DNA of 64,000 bases from Streptomyces abyssalis (GCF_001751365.1 NZ_LJGT01000041.1:1171045-1235044); one strand, 5' to 3'. Positions 1-7,780 are shown, counted from the first letter of the stretch. The notes: a model not told the origin generated them from the letters alone. Numbers and translations: made by a program.

Positions 1-1
1 C

Positions 2-664
2 TTCCTGCCCCAGGGTCTGCTCAACTACCTTGCCCTGCTGGGCTGGTCGATCGCCGAGGACCGCGACATCTTCACCCTCGACGAGATGATCGCCGCCTTC
101 GACATCGCCGACGTCAACGCCAACCCCGCCCGCTTCGACCTGAAGAAGTGCGAGGCCATCAACGCCACGCACCTGCGCGAGATGCCGCTCGCCGAGTTCA
201 TCTCCGCGTGCGAGCCGTGGCTGCGCGCCCCGTACGCGCCGTGGCCGCCGGAGGCCTTCGACCAGGCCGCCTTCGAAGAGCTGGCCCCGCTGGCCCAGAC
301 CCGCCTCACGGTCCTCTCCGACATCACCGCGAACGTCGACTTCCTCTTCCTGGACGAGCCGGTCTGGGACGAGGCGTCCTGGACGAAGGCGATGAAGCCC
401 GGCGCGGAGGACGTGCTGCGCACCGCCCGTACGAGGCTGGCCGACGCCGACTGGAAGGCCGAGGCGCTCAAGGAGGCCGTGCTCGCGGCCGGCGAGGAGC
501 ACGGCCTCAAGCTCGGCAAGGCCCAGGCCCCGCTCCGCGTGGCGGTCACGGGCCGCACGGTCGGCCTCCCGCTCTTCGAGTCCCTCGAACTCCTCGGCCG
601 CGACCGCACGTTGGCCCGTGTGGACGCGGCGCTGACGAAGCTGGACGCACAGTCCGGCACCTGA
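2..664 (+). CDS. gltX: Glutamate--tRNA ligase, C-terminal part (5' end outside window)
   Basis: This is the C-terminal 220 residues of glutamyl-tRNA synthetase, which charges tRNA-Glu in the cytoplasm. The frame is open from the first bases and begins FLPQGLLNYLALLGWS, the typical stretch after the KMSKS loop, followed by FTLDEMIAAFDIADVNANPARFD. The rest is the helical anticodon-binding domain, ending ALTKLDAQSGT. The start and catalytic HIGH motif lie upstream of the window. Two tRNA-Glu genes lie about 4.8 kb downstream. A very strong hairpin follows the stop codon. Confidence 0.95.
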   Translation, partial: FLPQGLLNYLALLGWSIAEDRDIFTLDEMIAAFDIADVNANPARFDLKKCEAINATHLREMPLAEFISACEPWLRAPYAPWPPEAFDQAAFEELAPLAQTRLTVLSDITANVDFLFLDEPVWDEASWTKAMKPGAEDVLRTARTRLADADWKAEALKEAVLAAGEEHGLKLGKAQAPLRVAVTGRTVGLPLFESLELLGRDRTLARVDAALTKLDAQSGT

Positions 665-681
665 CGTCCGACGGCCCGCGA

Positions 682-743
682 CACGCACGACGAAGGCCCG
701 GGAGCCACCGAAACCGGTGGCTCCCGGGCCTTCGTCGTGCGTG
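682..743 (+). terminator. Long perfect hairpin terminator after gltX
   Basis: A perfect inverted repeat lies 18 bases after the gltX stop: arms of 29 bases (682-710 and 715-743) flank the four-base loop AAAC. No U-tract follows, which is usual for Streptomyces terminators. It closes the gltX transcript. Confidence 0.85.
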
Positions 744-1165
744 TGAAATACGTAAGCGCATTCGATAGGCGCTTCCATTTCAGAAGCCGTGTACGGGAAA
801 AGCGCTCGTTGAAACTCCGTTTCTGTATGGGCGGTTTTCGGACGACCCGCGGCAGGCACGGGAAAGTGGAAAAGGAACCTCCGGTACATCCGGCCGGAGA
901 TGCCTGTGCCGGTTGGTTCGGCCCCGACAATCCAGTCCTTGCGAGATGAACGAATCCGAAGAGGCCGCGGGATGTCCAGCTGTGACAAGAGGCAGCACCA
1001 CCCTAGGAGTGAAAAGACCCGGGCATTGAATCGCTACGCGAACATGTATACGGCTCTGTAAATGGCCTGAACCGAATGCCCGCAGAAATTCCTGGCAACC
1101 GGGATCGACCGGAGTGGCGTCCCGGCAGGGGACAGCGTCAACGCATTTACGAAAGGACGCATCTG
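744..1165. other. Intergenic region before the I36 inhibitor gene
   Basis: About 420 bases have no convincing gene on either strand. The stretch is less GC-rich than its surroundings. TTGAAT at about 1027 is followed 15 bases later by TATACG, a weak promoter candidate for the inhibitor gene with a short spacer. I see no other structure. Confidence 0.4.
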
Positions 1166-1585
1166 ATGGGTAGGAAGATCCGGACGATCCTCTGTGCCAC
1201 TGTGGTGGCGGGTGCCGTCATCGCCGTGCCGGCCTCGGCGCAGGCAGCACCGGTGAGCCAGTCGCCGGCCGTGAAGGCCCAGCAGGCCCAGCCCTCCGCG
1301 GACGCCGCCGCCAAGGGCTACAAGAGGTGTCCGAAGGGATACTTCTGCCTCTTCACGGGGAAGAACGGCAAGGGGGCCATGGCCAGGTTCAAGCGAGGAG
1401 CCCACGACCTGGGCGACTTCGGCATGGACAACAGCGCGACTTCCGTGTGGAACAGGACCAGCAAGTACGTGAAGGTCTACCGGAAGACCAACTACCGCGG
1501 ATACATGGGGTACTTCTCCCCTGGCGCAGGGGGGACCATGAAGAAGGCGGACAACAAGATCTCGTCCCTCAAGGTGGCTCGCTAG
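1166..1585 (+). CDS. Secreted peptidase inhibitor family I36 protein
   Basis: This encodes a 139-residue secreted protein. The start ATG at 1166 is preceded by GAAAGGA and gives a classic signal peptide (MGRKIRTILC, then a hydrophobic Ala/Val stretch ending ASAQA). After a short linker comes one beta/gamma-crystallin-like domain: KRCPKGYFCLFTGKNGKG, with a probable Cys-Cys pair, then VWNRTSKYVKVYRKTNYRG and a closing NKISSLKV. This pattern is typical of the Streptomyces metalloproteinase inhibitor family (I36). The family is secreted and some members inhibit thermolysin-type proteases. Inhibitory activity here is inferred from family only. It stands alone between hairpins. Confidence 0.8.
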   Translation: MGRKIRTILCATVVAGAVIAVPASAQAAPVSQSPAVKAQQAQPSADAAAKGYKRCPKGYFCLFTGKNGKGAMARFKRGAHDLGDFGMDNSATSVWNRTSKYVKVYRKTNYRGYMGYFSPGAGGTMKKADNKISSLKVAR

Positions 1586-1659
1586 AACCGCGCCTAGTTG
1601 CCCTCCATCCTGAACTTCCTTGGCAGGGCTCATCGTTCAGTGATGGAATGACGGGCTGA

Positions 1660-1706
1660 CCCCTCGGCGCCGGTATGGATCTCACTCACCGTATCGGCGC
1701 CGGGGG
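1660..1706. terminator. Imperfect inverted repeat between convergent genes
   Basis: CCCCTCGGCGCCGGTA (1660-1675) and TATCGGCGCCGGGGG (1692-1706) can pair with few mismatches around a 16-base loop. It sits between the inhibitor gene and the convergent hydrolase gene, so it may end transcription from both sides. Confidence 0.5.
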
Positions 1707-1728
1707 AACTCGGGATCTCGAGAGCTGG

Positions 1729-2568
1729 TCACCTGTCGAGGAAAGCCGCGGTGGCCGCCACGAACGCGCCGGCGTCGTCGAGCCACGGGTAGTGTCCGGC
1801 GCCGGGCTGTACGACCAGTTCGGCATTCGGAAACAGCGCGGCGAATTCGGCCGTCGCCGGCGGGGGAGCGCTCACATCGACCTCCCCAGCCAGCAGGAAC
1901 ACCGGCGCCGTGAACCGGGCCAGCGCGGCGCGGGTGGTCTCGGGATCGAAAGCTCCGTCGGCGCCGAAGGCCGCCACGAGCTCCATGTTCATCCGCTCGT
2001 CCCCGGCGGCCTGATGGGCCCGCGCCGTCTCGTCCCAGCGGCCGTAGGAGAACGGGGCGACGGCCCGCCAGCTGTCGTCGGTGGCTGCCCCTTCAGTGAT
2101 CGCCTCCAACGCCGCGAACGCGTCCGGGAACCACGGCTCGTCCTTGCGGAGCCGCGCGGTCTCGCGCCGCAGCGCGCCGGTGACGGTGAGCCCGACGGCC
2201 CTGACGCTCGGCGTGACCAGGACGAGCTTGCCGATGCGCTCCGGATGCCGACCGGCGTACAGCACCGCCAGGTTCGCCCCCGCGCAATGCGCGAGCACGT
2301 CCACCCGGGCCAGGCCGAGGTGCCGGCGCAGGGCCTCCACGTCGTCGACGAGCCGGTCGCAGCGGCAGGACGCGGCGTCCTCCGGTGTCGCGGACCGGCC
2401 GGTGCCCCGCAGGTCCAGCCTGATCAGCTGCCGGCGCGCGGAAAGGCCGCCGAGGTCCCCGAGGTATGCGGAGTCCGTCGGCCCTCCGGGCAGGCAAACC
2501 AGCGGTGCCCCCTCTCCGCACACGTGGTAGGCCAGCGTGGTCCCGTCGTGCGCGGAGAAGGCAGGCAT
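1729..2568 (-). CDS. Alpha/beta hydrolase with Cys at the nucleophile position
   Basis: This is a 279-residue cytosolic alpha/beta-hydrolase fold protein, similar in layout to proline iminopeptidase-type enzymes. The oxyanion-loop motif CLPGGPTDS lies near residues 25-33 and is followed by LDLRGTGRS. The nucleophile elbow reads LAHCAGAN, so the usual Ser of GxSxG is Cys95 (codon TGC). The acid is probably in LLAGEVDVSAPP and the catalytic His in GAGHYPWLDD near the C-terminus. Cys nucleophiles are known in dienelactone hydrolases, so it may still be active. The substrate cannot be read from sequence. It is a single gene. Confidence 0.8.
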   Translation of the reverse strand: MPAFSAHDGTTLAYHVCGEGAPLVCLPGGPTDSAYLGDLGGLSARRQLIRLDLRGTGRSATPEDAASCRCDRLVDDVEALRRHLGLARVDVLAHCAGANLAVLYAGRHPERIGKLVLVTPSVRAVGLTVTGALRRETARLRKDEPWFPDAFAALEAITEGAATDDSWRAVAPFSYGRWDETARAHQAAGDERMNMELVAAFGADGAFDPETTRAALARFTAPVFLLAGEVDVSAPPPATAEFAALFPNAELVVQPGAGHYPWLDDAGAFVAATAAFLDR

Positions 2569-2770
2569 GGCGAGACCATGTCAGCGGCGCGGGGACGGAG
2601 CAACGCATTTCCCTCCGGGAGAGAGGCGTAGCACGGTCAGCCCCCGTACGGGCGATCTGCTGCAGCCCGACGAGGCGGCCCCGCTCCGGGTCCCGGCCGC
2701 CGGCCGCACGGTCGGTCACTCGCTCTTGGAGGTCCCGAACTCCACGGCCGGGGGCGTGCGTTGGCGCCGG

Positions 2771-3009
2771 TCAGGGTGAGATCAGATCGATAACGTTGAT
2801 CATGAGGTGCCGGTTGGAGACCACGTATGTGATCATTCCGCCGGTGAAGAAGGCCGACCAGGTGTTGTCGCGGTTGCTCCGGCGCCCTGGCCGAAGGGGT
2901 CGGTGCTGAGACGCTCCTCCAGGTTCTCGAGCGAGTTCCGCTGAGCGGCTGGCAGTTCCGCCTTCGTCCGACCTGCACGGTCGGTGTACCGGATGCCGTA
3001 GGCCCTCAA
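2771..3009 (-). pseudogene. RelE-like toxin gene, frameshifted
   Basis: Two frames together give one coherent protein of about 80 residues. A TTG at 3009 overlaps the stop of the upstream gene and opens LRAYGIRYTDRAGRTKAELP, continuing to RLSTDPFGQGAG. The C-terminal half, NTWSAFFTGGMITYVV and SNRHLMINVIDLISP, then stop, continues in another frame. The total is 239 nt, one short of a whole number of codons. The pattern (IRYT, LP..., a DPFG turn, then beta strands ending VIDLI) is that of small RelE-fold translation-blocking toxins. The break lies at about 2875-2895. It may be a true inactivating deletion or a sequencing error. Confidence 0.6.
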
Positions 3010-3335
3010 CTCCCGCTCCGGCGCCGAGGGAGCGGATTGTTGTCCGCGTCCCAGGCGTTGCCGTCGGAGTCCCAGAAGACGAGGCCCTCGGTGTCGCCTT
3101 CGTTCATTCGCCGAGCGATGTCCTCGATCTCGTCCACGTAGCCGGGGGTGGCGCAGGCACACGCGGCGGGGAACCACTTGTCGACCGCCGCGTCCATCGC
3201 CGCCTGGTCGAACTCCCCGGCGGCGCACATGAAGTCTTGAGTGAACCCCATCAGCCAGTCCGGTCGGCGTTCAAGTGCTTTGCGAATGGCGCCCGGAGTC
3301 TTCTCGCATGCCTCGGAGTTCACATGGATCGGCAC
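3006..3335 (-). CDS. Small acidic protein, probable antitoxin partner (DUF6247-like)
   Basis: This is a 109-residue acidic protein. The start is GTG at 3335, because a near-perfect GAGGAGGT lies six bases before it. An ATG at 3380 would add 15 residues but has no such site. It begins MPIHVNSEACEKTPGAIRKALE and has a middle section FDQAAMDAAVDKWFPAA and a tail FWDSDGNAWDADNNP. The TPxAIRxAL opening followed by a Trp-containing helix resembles the DUF6247-type proteins that sit directly upstream of RelE-like toxins in streptomycetes. Its stop overlaps the TTG of the toxin remnant. Family assignment is from memory of the pattern and is tentative. Confidence 0.55.
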   Translation of the reverse strand: MPIHVNSEACEKTPGAIRKALERRPDWLMGFTQDFMCAAGEFDQAAMDAAVDKWFPAACACATPGYVDEIEDIARRMNEGDTEGLVFWDSDGNAWDADNNPLPRRRSGS

Positions 3336-3525
3336 TGCCGGACCTCCTCGCGCATCGTTCAATGGCGGACAGGTCTTCATGCTACGGACTCCTCGCGTGC
3401 GTGGGTGGAAGCCGTCCGTGGCCGTCCTCGCGGGAAGGCCACAGGGGATTGTGCAGTCATATGCACGGGTTTTCAGCTTTCCAGGCTGATCTTGCTGGCG
3501 GTGAACTCGCAGGTCAAACCAAGCG

Positions 3526-3999
3526 TCAAGGGCATGTTGACGTCATTTGCGTCCTGCTCGTTCCGACCAGAAGGCGTGCCCAGACGGTCTTGCCGATCAC
3601 GCGGTCCCGTACGCCCCACGCGTCCGCGAACCCTTCGACGAGCGCGAGTCCGCGGCCGGACTCGGCCAGGGCGGTCTCCGCCGGGCCGACGCCGGCCAGG
3701 GGCGGACGCCCGTCTCCCGCGTCGGAGACCTCCACCGTGACGGTCTTCTCCAGGTCGTACGTGATCCGCAGCTCGACCAGCCGCCCGGGCACGTGTCCAT
3801 GCCGTACGGCGTTCGTCACCAACTCCGAGACGACAAGGGCCGCGTTGGCGACGCCCTCGCCCTCGACGCCCCATCCGGCGAGGGCCGCTCTCGTCGCGCG
3901 CCGGGCGGCGGTGACCGTACGCGGAGTGGACGGGAACCTCCGCCACCAGACGAGCGACGAGAGCGCGGGGGAAGTCCCCTCGTAACTTTCCGAGTTCAT
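3526..3999 (-). CDS. Anti-sigma-factor-like ATP-binding protein (HATPase_c_2)
   Basis: This is a 157-residue protein with the GHKL ATPase fold of SpoIIAB/RsbW-type regulators. The N box is ELVTNAVRHG, the G1 box is VSDAGDGRPP and the G2 box is GRGLALV. No receiver or histidine phosphoacceptor domain is present. The start ATG at 3999 (MNSESYEG) is preferred over an upstream ATG at 4044. The gene diverges from the XRE/DUF397 pair. Streptomyces genomes carry many such ATPase/XRE/DUF397 sets, which affect development and antibiotic production. The actual partner sigma or anti-anti-sigma factor is not visible here. Confidence 0.85.
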   Translation of the reverse strand: MNSESYEGTSPALSSLVWWRRFPSTPRTVTAARRATRAALAGWGVEGEGVANAALVVSELVTNAVRHGHVPGRLVELRITYDLEKTVTVEVSDAGDGRPPLAGVGPAETALAESGRGLALVEGFADAWGVRDRVIGKTVWARLLVGTSRTQMTSTCP

Positions 4000-4120
4000 G
4001 TGACCAGAGTCGGCCCACGCGGCTACGTTCGGTAGTGATCGCATGTCGACGGCGGTGGACGGTGACCTTCACGCCCTCGAAGTTGAGCGGCGTTGAGACG
4101 AGTTGAGGGGTGGCTGGACC

Positions 4121-4939
4121 ATGACCCAGGGCAAGAAGGTCGCTTCTCCGGCAGGCCAGTACTTCGCGGAGGTGCTGCGCCTGCTGCGCGGCTCGGCGGG
4201 CCTGTCCCAGAACGACCTGGGCGCGCGCATGAGTTACACGGGCGCGGCCGTGAGCGCGGTGGAGACGGGCGCCAAGCCGGCGACGGACGAGTTCGTGGAG
4301 GCCGCCGAGAAGGCGCTGGACGCCGGAGGCGTCATCCGGGCAGCGAGCAAGTACCTGCGCCTTGAGCGGTATCCCGAACACTTCCAGGGCTTCGTGCAGT
4401 TGGAACAGGAGGCGCTGAGTGTCACGTCGTTCTGCACGCAGGTGATAGAGGGGCTGTTTCAGACAGAGGACTATGCCCGCGCCCTCCTCGGCACCGGCTT
4501 CCCGCCGTTGGAAGAAGAGGAAGTGCAGCGACTTACCATCGCGCGAACGGAACGAGCTGCGCTGCTTGAGCGCAAGCCCGTCTGTGTGATCGACGTAGTC
4601 CTCGAAGAGGCAGCGCTGCGTCGGCAACTCGGCGGACGAGAGGTGATGAAGCGGCAGTACGAGCACCTGCTCGCATGTGTTGAGCAGCCCAATGTGAACG
4701 TCCAGGTCATGCCGACAAACTGCGGCGCCCACGCCGGGCTGTTCGGACCGTTGAAGTTGATCGAAACGCAGGACAGTGAACGAATTGTCTACTTCGAGGC
4801 CAACGGGAAGAGCACCTTGGTCTCTGATCCCAACGAGGTGGGTTCGTATGCGCGGCGTTGTGCCATGATCAGTCGGCAGGCCCTTCGACCGAAGGAATCT
4901 CAAGCGCTGATCGAGCAGTTGGCGGAGAGTGATGACTGA
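4121..4939 (+). CDS. XRE-family regulator with DUF5753 domain
   Basis: This is a 272-residue DNA-binding regulator. Residues 12-70 hold a helix-turn-helix of the XRE type (GLSQNDLGARMSYTGAAVSAVETG). Residues from about 85 to 265 hold the DUF5753 domain, with FVQLEQEALSVTSF, IEGLFQTEDYARALL and the late VQVMPTNCGAHAGL. The start ATG at 4121 follows GAGGGG. WhiJ-like proteins of this type usually act with a small DUF397 protein, and one is encoded next with an 8-base overlap. The operon pairing supports this role; the target genes are unknown. Confidence 0.9.
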   Translation: MTQGKKVASPAGQYFAEVLRLLRGSAGLSQNDLGARMSYTGAAVSAVETGAKPATDEFVEAAEKALDAGGVIRAASKYLRLERYPEHFQGFVQLEQEALSVTSFCTQVIEGLFQTEDYARALLGTGFPPLEEEEVQRLTIARTERAALLERKPVCVIDVVLEEAALRRQLGGREVMKRQYEHLLACVEQPNVNVQVMPTNCGAHAGLFGPLKLIETQDSERIVYFEANGKSTLVSDPNEVGSYARRCAMISRQALRPKESQALIEQLAESDD

Positions 4940-5162
4940 GCTGGCTTGGTGCAAGAGCAGCTACAGCGATGCGAGCGGCGGCGACTGCGTCGAGGTCGCC
5001 GTCGAGTGGCGCAAGAGCAGCTACAGCGACTCCGGCGGCGGCGACTGCGTCGAGGTCGCGGCCACCCCCGCCGCCGTCCACGTCCGGGACTCCAAGCGGG
5101 CAGACGGCCCCGCCCTCTGCCTCCCCGGCCGCTCCTGGCGGGCGTTCCTCACGGCCCTGTAG
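4932..5162 (+). CDS. DUF397 protein with duplicated N-terminal motif
   Basis: This is a 76-residue DUF397 protein, the expected small partner of the upstream XRE regulator. The family usually has one W.KSSYS...GG.CVEVA element followed by VRDSK and WRAFL. Here the first element occurs twice (WCKSSYSDASGGDCVEVA, then WRKSSYSDSGGGDCVEVA) before VHVRDSKRADGPAL and SWRAFLTAL. The ATG at 4932 is chosen; a GTG at 4929 is also in frame. The gene overlaps the regulator by 8 bases, which suggests translational coupling. Confidence 0.88.
   Translation: MTELAWCKSSYSDASGGDCVEVAVEWRKSSYSDSGGGDCVEVAATPAAVHVRDSKRADGPALCLPGRSWRAFLTAL
4951..5060 (+). repeat. 60-bp tandem duplication inside the DUF397 gene
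   Basis: Two copies of a 50-base segment (4951-5000 and 5011-5060) occur with a 60-base period. They share a 19-base start and a 23-base end and differ only in the middle few codons. This is a recent in-frame duplication of the KSSYSD...CVEVA coding segment. Confidence 0.85.
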
Positions 5163-5296
5163 CCGCCGGGAACCCGTTTTGGAGCGCCGTCGCCGATCGG
5201 GTACTGTTCTTCCTGTCGCTGACCGGGGCGAGGCCGCGAGGCCCGACCGGAAAGCGATCACCCGGACAAAATCCCCACCAGGGGGTTGCGTTTTGG

Positions 5297-5368
5297 TGGG
5301 CTATGGTGTAATTGGCAGCACGACTGATTCTGGTTCAGTTAGTCTAGGTTCGAGTCCTGGTAGCCCAG
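5297..5368 (+). tRNA. tRNA-Gln (anticodon CTG)
   Basis: This 72-nt cloverleaf has a seven-base acceptor stem TGGGCTA/TAGCCCA and discriminator G. The anticodon stem ACTGA/TCAGT encloses loop TTCTGGT, giving anticodon CTG. The T arm carries GTTCGAGTC. The 3' CCA is not encoded. Confidence 0.95.
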
Positions 5369-5426
5369 CGCGATCTTGTAGTCGGCGCAGTTCAGAGGCG
5401 TCAGAGGCGTAAGTCACAAGATCGAG

Positions 5427-5499
5427 GCCCCCGTTGTGTAGCGGCCTAGCACGCCGCCCTCTCAAGGCGGTAGCGCCGGTTCGAATCCGGTCGGGGGTA
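5427..5499 (+). tRNA. tRNA-Glu (anticodon CTC), copy 1
   Basis: This 73-nt tRNA starts GCCCCCG and ends CGGGGGT plus discriminator A. The anticodon stem CCGCC/GGCGG encloses CTCTCAA, so the anticodon is CTC. The T loop is GTTCGAATC. It lies 58 bases after tRNA-Gln and is probably co-transcribed with it. Confidence 0.95.
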
Positions 5500-5530
5500 C
5501 GGGTCCGTGATCGTTACGGACCGAACAGAG

Positions 5531-5603
5531 GCCCCCGTTGTGTAGCGGCCTAGCACGCCGCCCTCTCAAGGCGGTAGCGCCGGTTCGAATCCGGTCGGGG
5601 GTA
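5531..5603 (+). tRNA. tRNA-Glu (anticodon CTC), copy 2
   Basis: This copy is identical in sequence to the preceding tRNA-Glu and lies 31 bases after it. It ends just before a strong terminator. Confidence 0.95.
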
Positions 5604-5610
5604 CTCGGTC

Positions 5611-5643
5611 AAGAAGCCCTCCGCGAGACGCGGAGGGCTTCTT
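5611..5643 (+). terminator. Terminator of the tRNA cluster
   Basis: A 15-bp perfect stem (5611-5625 with 5629-5643) has the three-base loop AGA and a short T-containing flank. It ends the Gln-Glu-Glu transcript and may also serve the convergent MerR gene. Confidence 0.85.
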
Positions 5644-5673
5644 CGTCTTCGCCGGCGGGTTGCCCCGGCTCCC

Positions 5674-6321
5674 TCAACTCTTCGTACCGAAGCGCCTGTT
5701 GGACTCCTCCGCCTCCGCGAGCCGCCGCAGGCTCAGCAGCACCGGCTCGTAGAGCACCGTGCACGCCACGGCGGCCTCGATCTGCTCCTCGGCGTCGTCG
5801 TAACCGGCGATCAGCTCCAGGTCCGTCGTCGCCACCTGACCGGCCGCCCGTGCGTACGGAAGCAGGTTCTCCGTCGCGGCGGGATAGCCGAGCCGCCGCA
5901 GGGCGGCGATCGCCCGCACCAGCATGCGGTACGCGGGAGACGCGGACCCGGCGGCGTGCGAGTAGCCCCAGCCCAGCTCTTCGAGCAACGCCTGGGCCGT
6001 GAGGTCCGCGTCCTGCTCGTCCTGGCCCTCCGGCGCCGGCTGCGAGCCGTGCGGCAGCGCCCACACGGCGGAACCGATGCGGCTGTGCTGGTCGAGGGAG
6101 CTGTCGTCGACGTTGCTCAGGACCTCGCGGACGGTCGCCACCGGCAGCCGGCCGACCTGTGTCAGGGCGCGGATGAGCCGCAGCCGCCGCAGATGCGGGT
6201 CGTCGTACTCGGCCTGAGTGGTGGAGATGCGGCGGCCGGGCGGCAGCAGCCCCTCACGCAGGTAGTACTTGATCGTCGCCGTACTGATTCCGCTGCGTTC
6301 GCTCAGCTCCGCCAGGCGCAT
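5674..6321 (-). CDS. MerR-family transcriptional regulator
   Basis: This is a 215-residue regulator. The N-terminal winged helix-turn-helix is of MerR type: MRLAELSERSGISTATIKYY, then LREGLLPPGR, then YDDPHLRRLRLIRAL near residue 45. The remaining 140 residues are helical and lack the cysteines of metal-sensing members, so it is probably a ligand-responsive or orphan type. It diverges from a DUF4188 gene, and overlapping palindromes lie in the shared intergenic region. Control of that neighbour and autoregulation are therefore likely. Confidence 0.88.
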   Translation of the reverse strand: MRLAELSERSGISTATIKYYLREGLLPPGRRISTTQAEYDDPHLRRLRLIRALTQVGRLPVATVREVLSNVDDSSLDQHSRIGSAVWALPHGSQPAPEGQDEQDADLTAQALLEELGWGYSHAAGSASPAYRMLVRAIAALRRLGYPAATENLLPYARAAGQVATTDLELIAGYDDAEEQIEAAVACTVLYEPVLLSLRRLAEAEESNRRFGTKS

Positions 6322-6379
6322 GCGTGCCGATCCCGTCCCGCTGCTCGATTACCACTTGCGTCCACCGTTGGAGAGTAGC

Positions 6380-6408
6380 ACTATCTATGTTGGATAGTTG
6401 AGCTATCC
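6380..6408. promoter_or_regulatory. Probable MerR operator, two overlapping palindromes
   Basis: ACTATC (6380-6385) pairs with GATAGT (6393-6398), and GGATAG (6392-6397) pairs with CTATCC (6403-6408). The overlapping inverted repeats lie between the divergent MerR and DUF4188 genes, 20 bases before the latter's start. Confidence 0.6.
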
Positions 6409-6428
6409 ACTGGCGAAGGGAGTGCACC

Positions 6429-6926
6429 GTGACGGGAGAAGTGCAGACGGAGCGCATGACTGCGGCCGCCGACGGCGACGTGGTGGTGTTCCTGATCGGG
6501 ATGCGCATCAACAGGCTGCGGGCGGTGCGGAGTTGGCTGCCCGTCTTCAAGGCGATGCCGCGGATGCTCAAGGAGCTCTCGAAGGACGCCTCCAGCGGCC
6601 TGCTGGGATTCCGGGTGCTGGTCGGCGGGCTCCGCGACATCACGGTCGTGCAGTACTGGGAATCCGCGGAGAAGCTCTTCGCGTACGCGTCGGCGGCGGA
6701 CAAGGAGCACCGGCCCGCGTGGGCGGCCTACAACAGCCGGGTCCGCAACAGCGGTCCTGACGTGGGGATTTGGCACGAGACCTATGCGGTCCCGGAGGGG
6801 CGGTACGAAACGATGTACGTGAACATGCCCCCGCACGGTCTCGCTGCCGCCCACGGCACCGAGCCGGTGGGCAGGCGTGGCGAGCGGGCCGCGGAGCGGA
6901 TGTCCGCCGACCGCACGGACGGCTGA
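6429..6926 (+). CDS. DUF4188 family protein (monooxygenase-like fold)
   Basis: This is a 165-residue protein of the DUF4188 family. The core reads VVVFLIGMRINRLRAVRSWL, then FRVLVGGLRDITVVQYWES, then IWHETYAVPEGRYETMYVNM. That alternation is the ferredoxin-like fold seen in small heme or antibiotic monooxygenase relatives. GTG at 6429 follows GAAGGGAG. The last 30 residues are polar and probably disordered. It is divergent from a MerR gene and is probably its target. The substrate is unknown. Confidence 0.85.
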   Translation: MTGEVQTERMTAAADGDVVVFLIGMRINRLRAVRSWLPVFKAMPRMLKELSKDASSGLLGFRVLVGGLRDITVVQYWESAEKLFAYASAADKEHRPAWAAYNSRVRNSGPDVGIWHETYAVPEGRYETMYVNMPPHGLAAAHGTEPVGRRGERAAERMSADRTDG

Positions 6927-7060
6927 CGCGGGCCCGACGCGGCGGGGCGGGAGCGGCCCACGGCGGAGGGCCGACGTCGGACGGACGGCTGAGCGGTGCG
7001 CGCGACACAGCCGGGACCGCGGCCTCGCGAGCAGGGGTGGAAGGAGGGGGTGCCGCCCGC

Positions 7061-7780
7061 TCAGCCCGTGGTCCTGCGCAGCGCCTCGCTCAGCCGCGCC
7101 GCCGCGTCGACGATGGCCTGCGCGTGCATGCGGCCGGGGTGCCGCGTCAGCCGCTCGATGGGCCCCGAAACGGACACGGCGGCGACGACGCGGTTCGACG
7201 GCCCGCGCACCGGCGCGGAGACCGAGGCCACGCCGGGTTCGCGTTCGCCCACGGACTGTGCCCAGCCCCGGCGGCGTACGCCCGAGAGGGCCGTCGCCGT
7301 GAACCGGGCGCCCTGCAGGCCGCGGTGGAGACGCTCCGGCTCCTCCCAGGCCATGAGGATCTGCGCCGCCGAGCCCGCCTTCATGGGCAGGGTCGAGCCG
7401 ACCGGCACGGTGTCCCGCAAGCCGGACAGCCGCTCGGCCGCGGCGACGCAGATGCGCATGTCGCCCTGGCGCCGGTAGAGCTGTGCGCTCTCGCCCGTGA
7501 CGTCGCGCAGGTGCGTCAGTACGGGACCGGCCGAGGCCAGAAGGCGGTCCTCGCCAGCCGCGGCGGCCAGTTCTCCAAGGCGCGGACCGAGGATGAAGCG
7601 CCCTTGTATGTCGCGCGCGACCATGCGGTGGTGCTCCAGCGCCACCGCGAGTCTGTGTGCCGTCGGGCGTGCGAGGCCGGTCGCGCCGACCAGCCCGGCG
7701 AGGGTGGCCGGACCGGACTCCAGGGCGCTCAGTACCAGAGCCGCCTTGTCGAGAACGCCGACGCCGCTAGAGTTGTCCAT
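7061..7780 (-). CDS. ndgR: IclR-family regulator of leucine biosynthesis NdgR
   Basis: This 239-residue protein starts MDNSSGVGVLDKAALVLSAL. An IclR-type N-terminal winged helix follows (PATLAGLVGATGLARPTAHR), then a C-terminal effector domain (YRRQGDMRICVAAAERLSGL, PMKAGSAAQILMAW, SVSAPVRGPSNRVVAAVSVSGP). NdgR/AreB proteins of about 238 residues sit divergently next to leuCD in Streptomyces and activate branched-chain amino acid genes. That is the arrangement here. The frame stays open far upstream in the antisense of leuC, but ATG at 7780 matches the family start. Confidence 0.93.
   Translation of the reverse strand: MDNSSGVGVLDKAALVLSALESGPATLAGLVGATGLARPTAHRLAVALEHHRMVARDIQGRFILGPRLGELAAAAGEDRLLASAGPVLTHLRDVTGESAQLYRRQGDMRICVAAAERLSGLRDTVPVGSTLPMKAGSAAQILMAWEEPERLHRGLQGARFTATALSGVRRRGWAQSVGEREPGVASVSAPVRGPSNRVVAAVSVSGPIERLTRHPGRMHAQAIVDAAARLSEALRRTTG

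Noticed and set aside
5427..5603. The two identical tRNA-Glu copies as attachment-site repeats of an integrated element
   Set aside because: Only 31 bases separate them, with no integrase or cargo, so this is ordinary tandem duplication.
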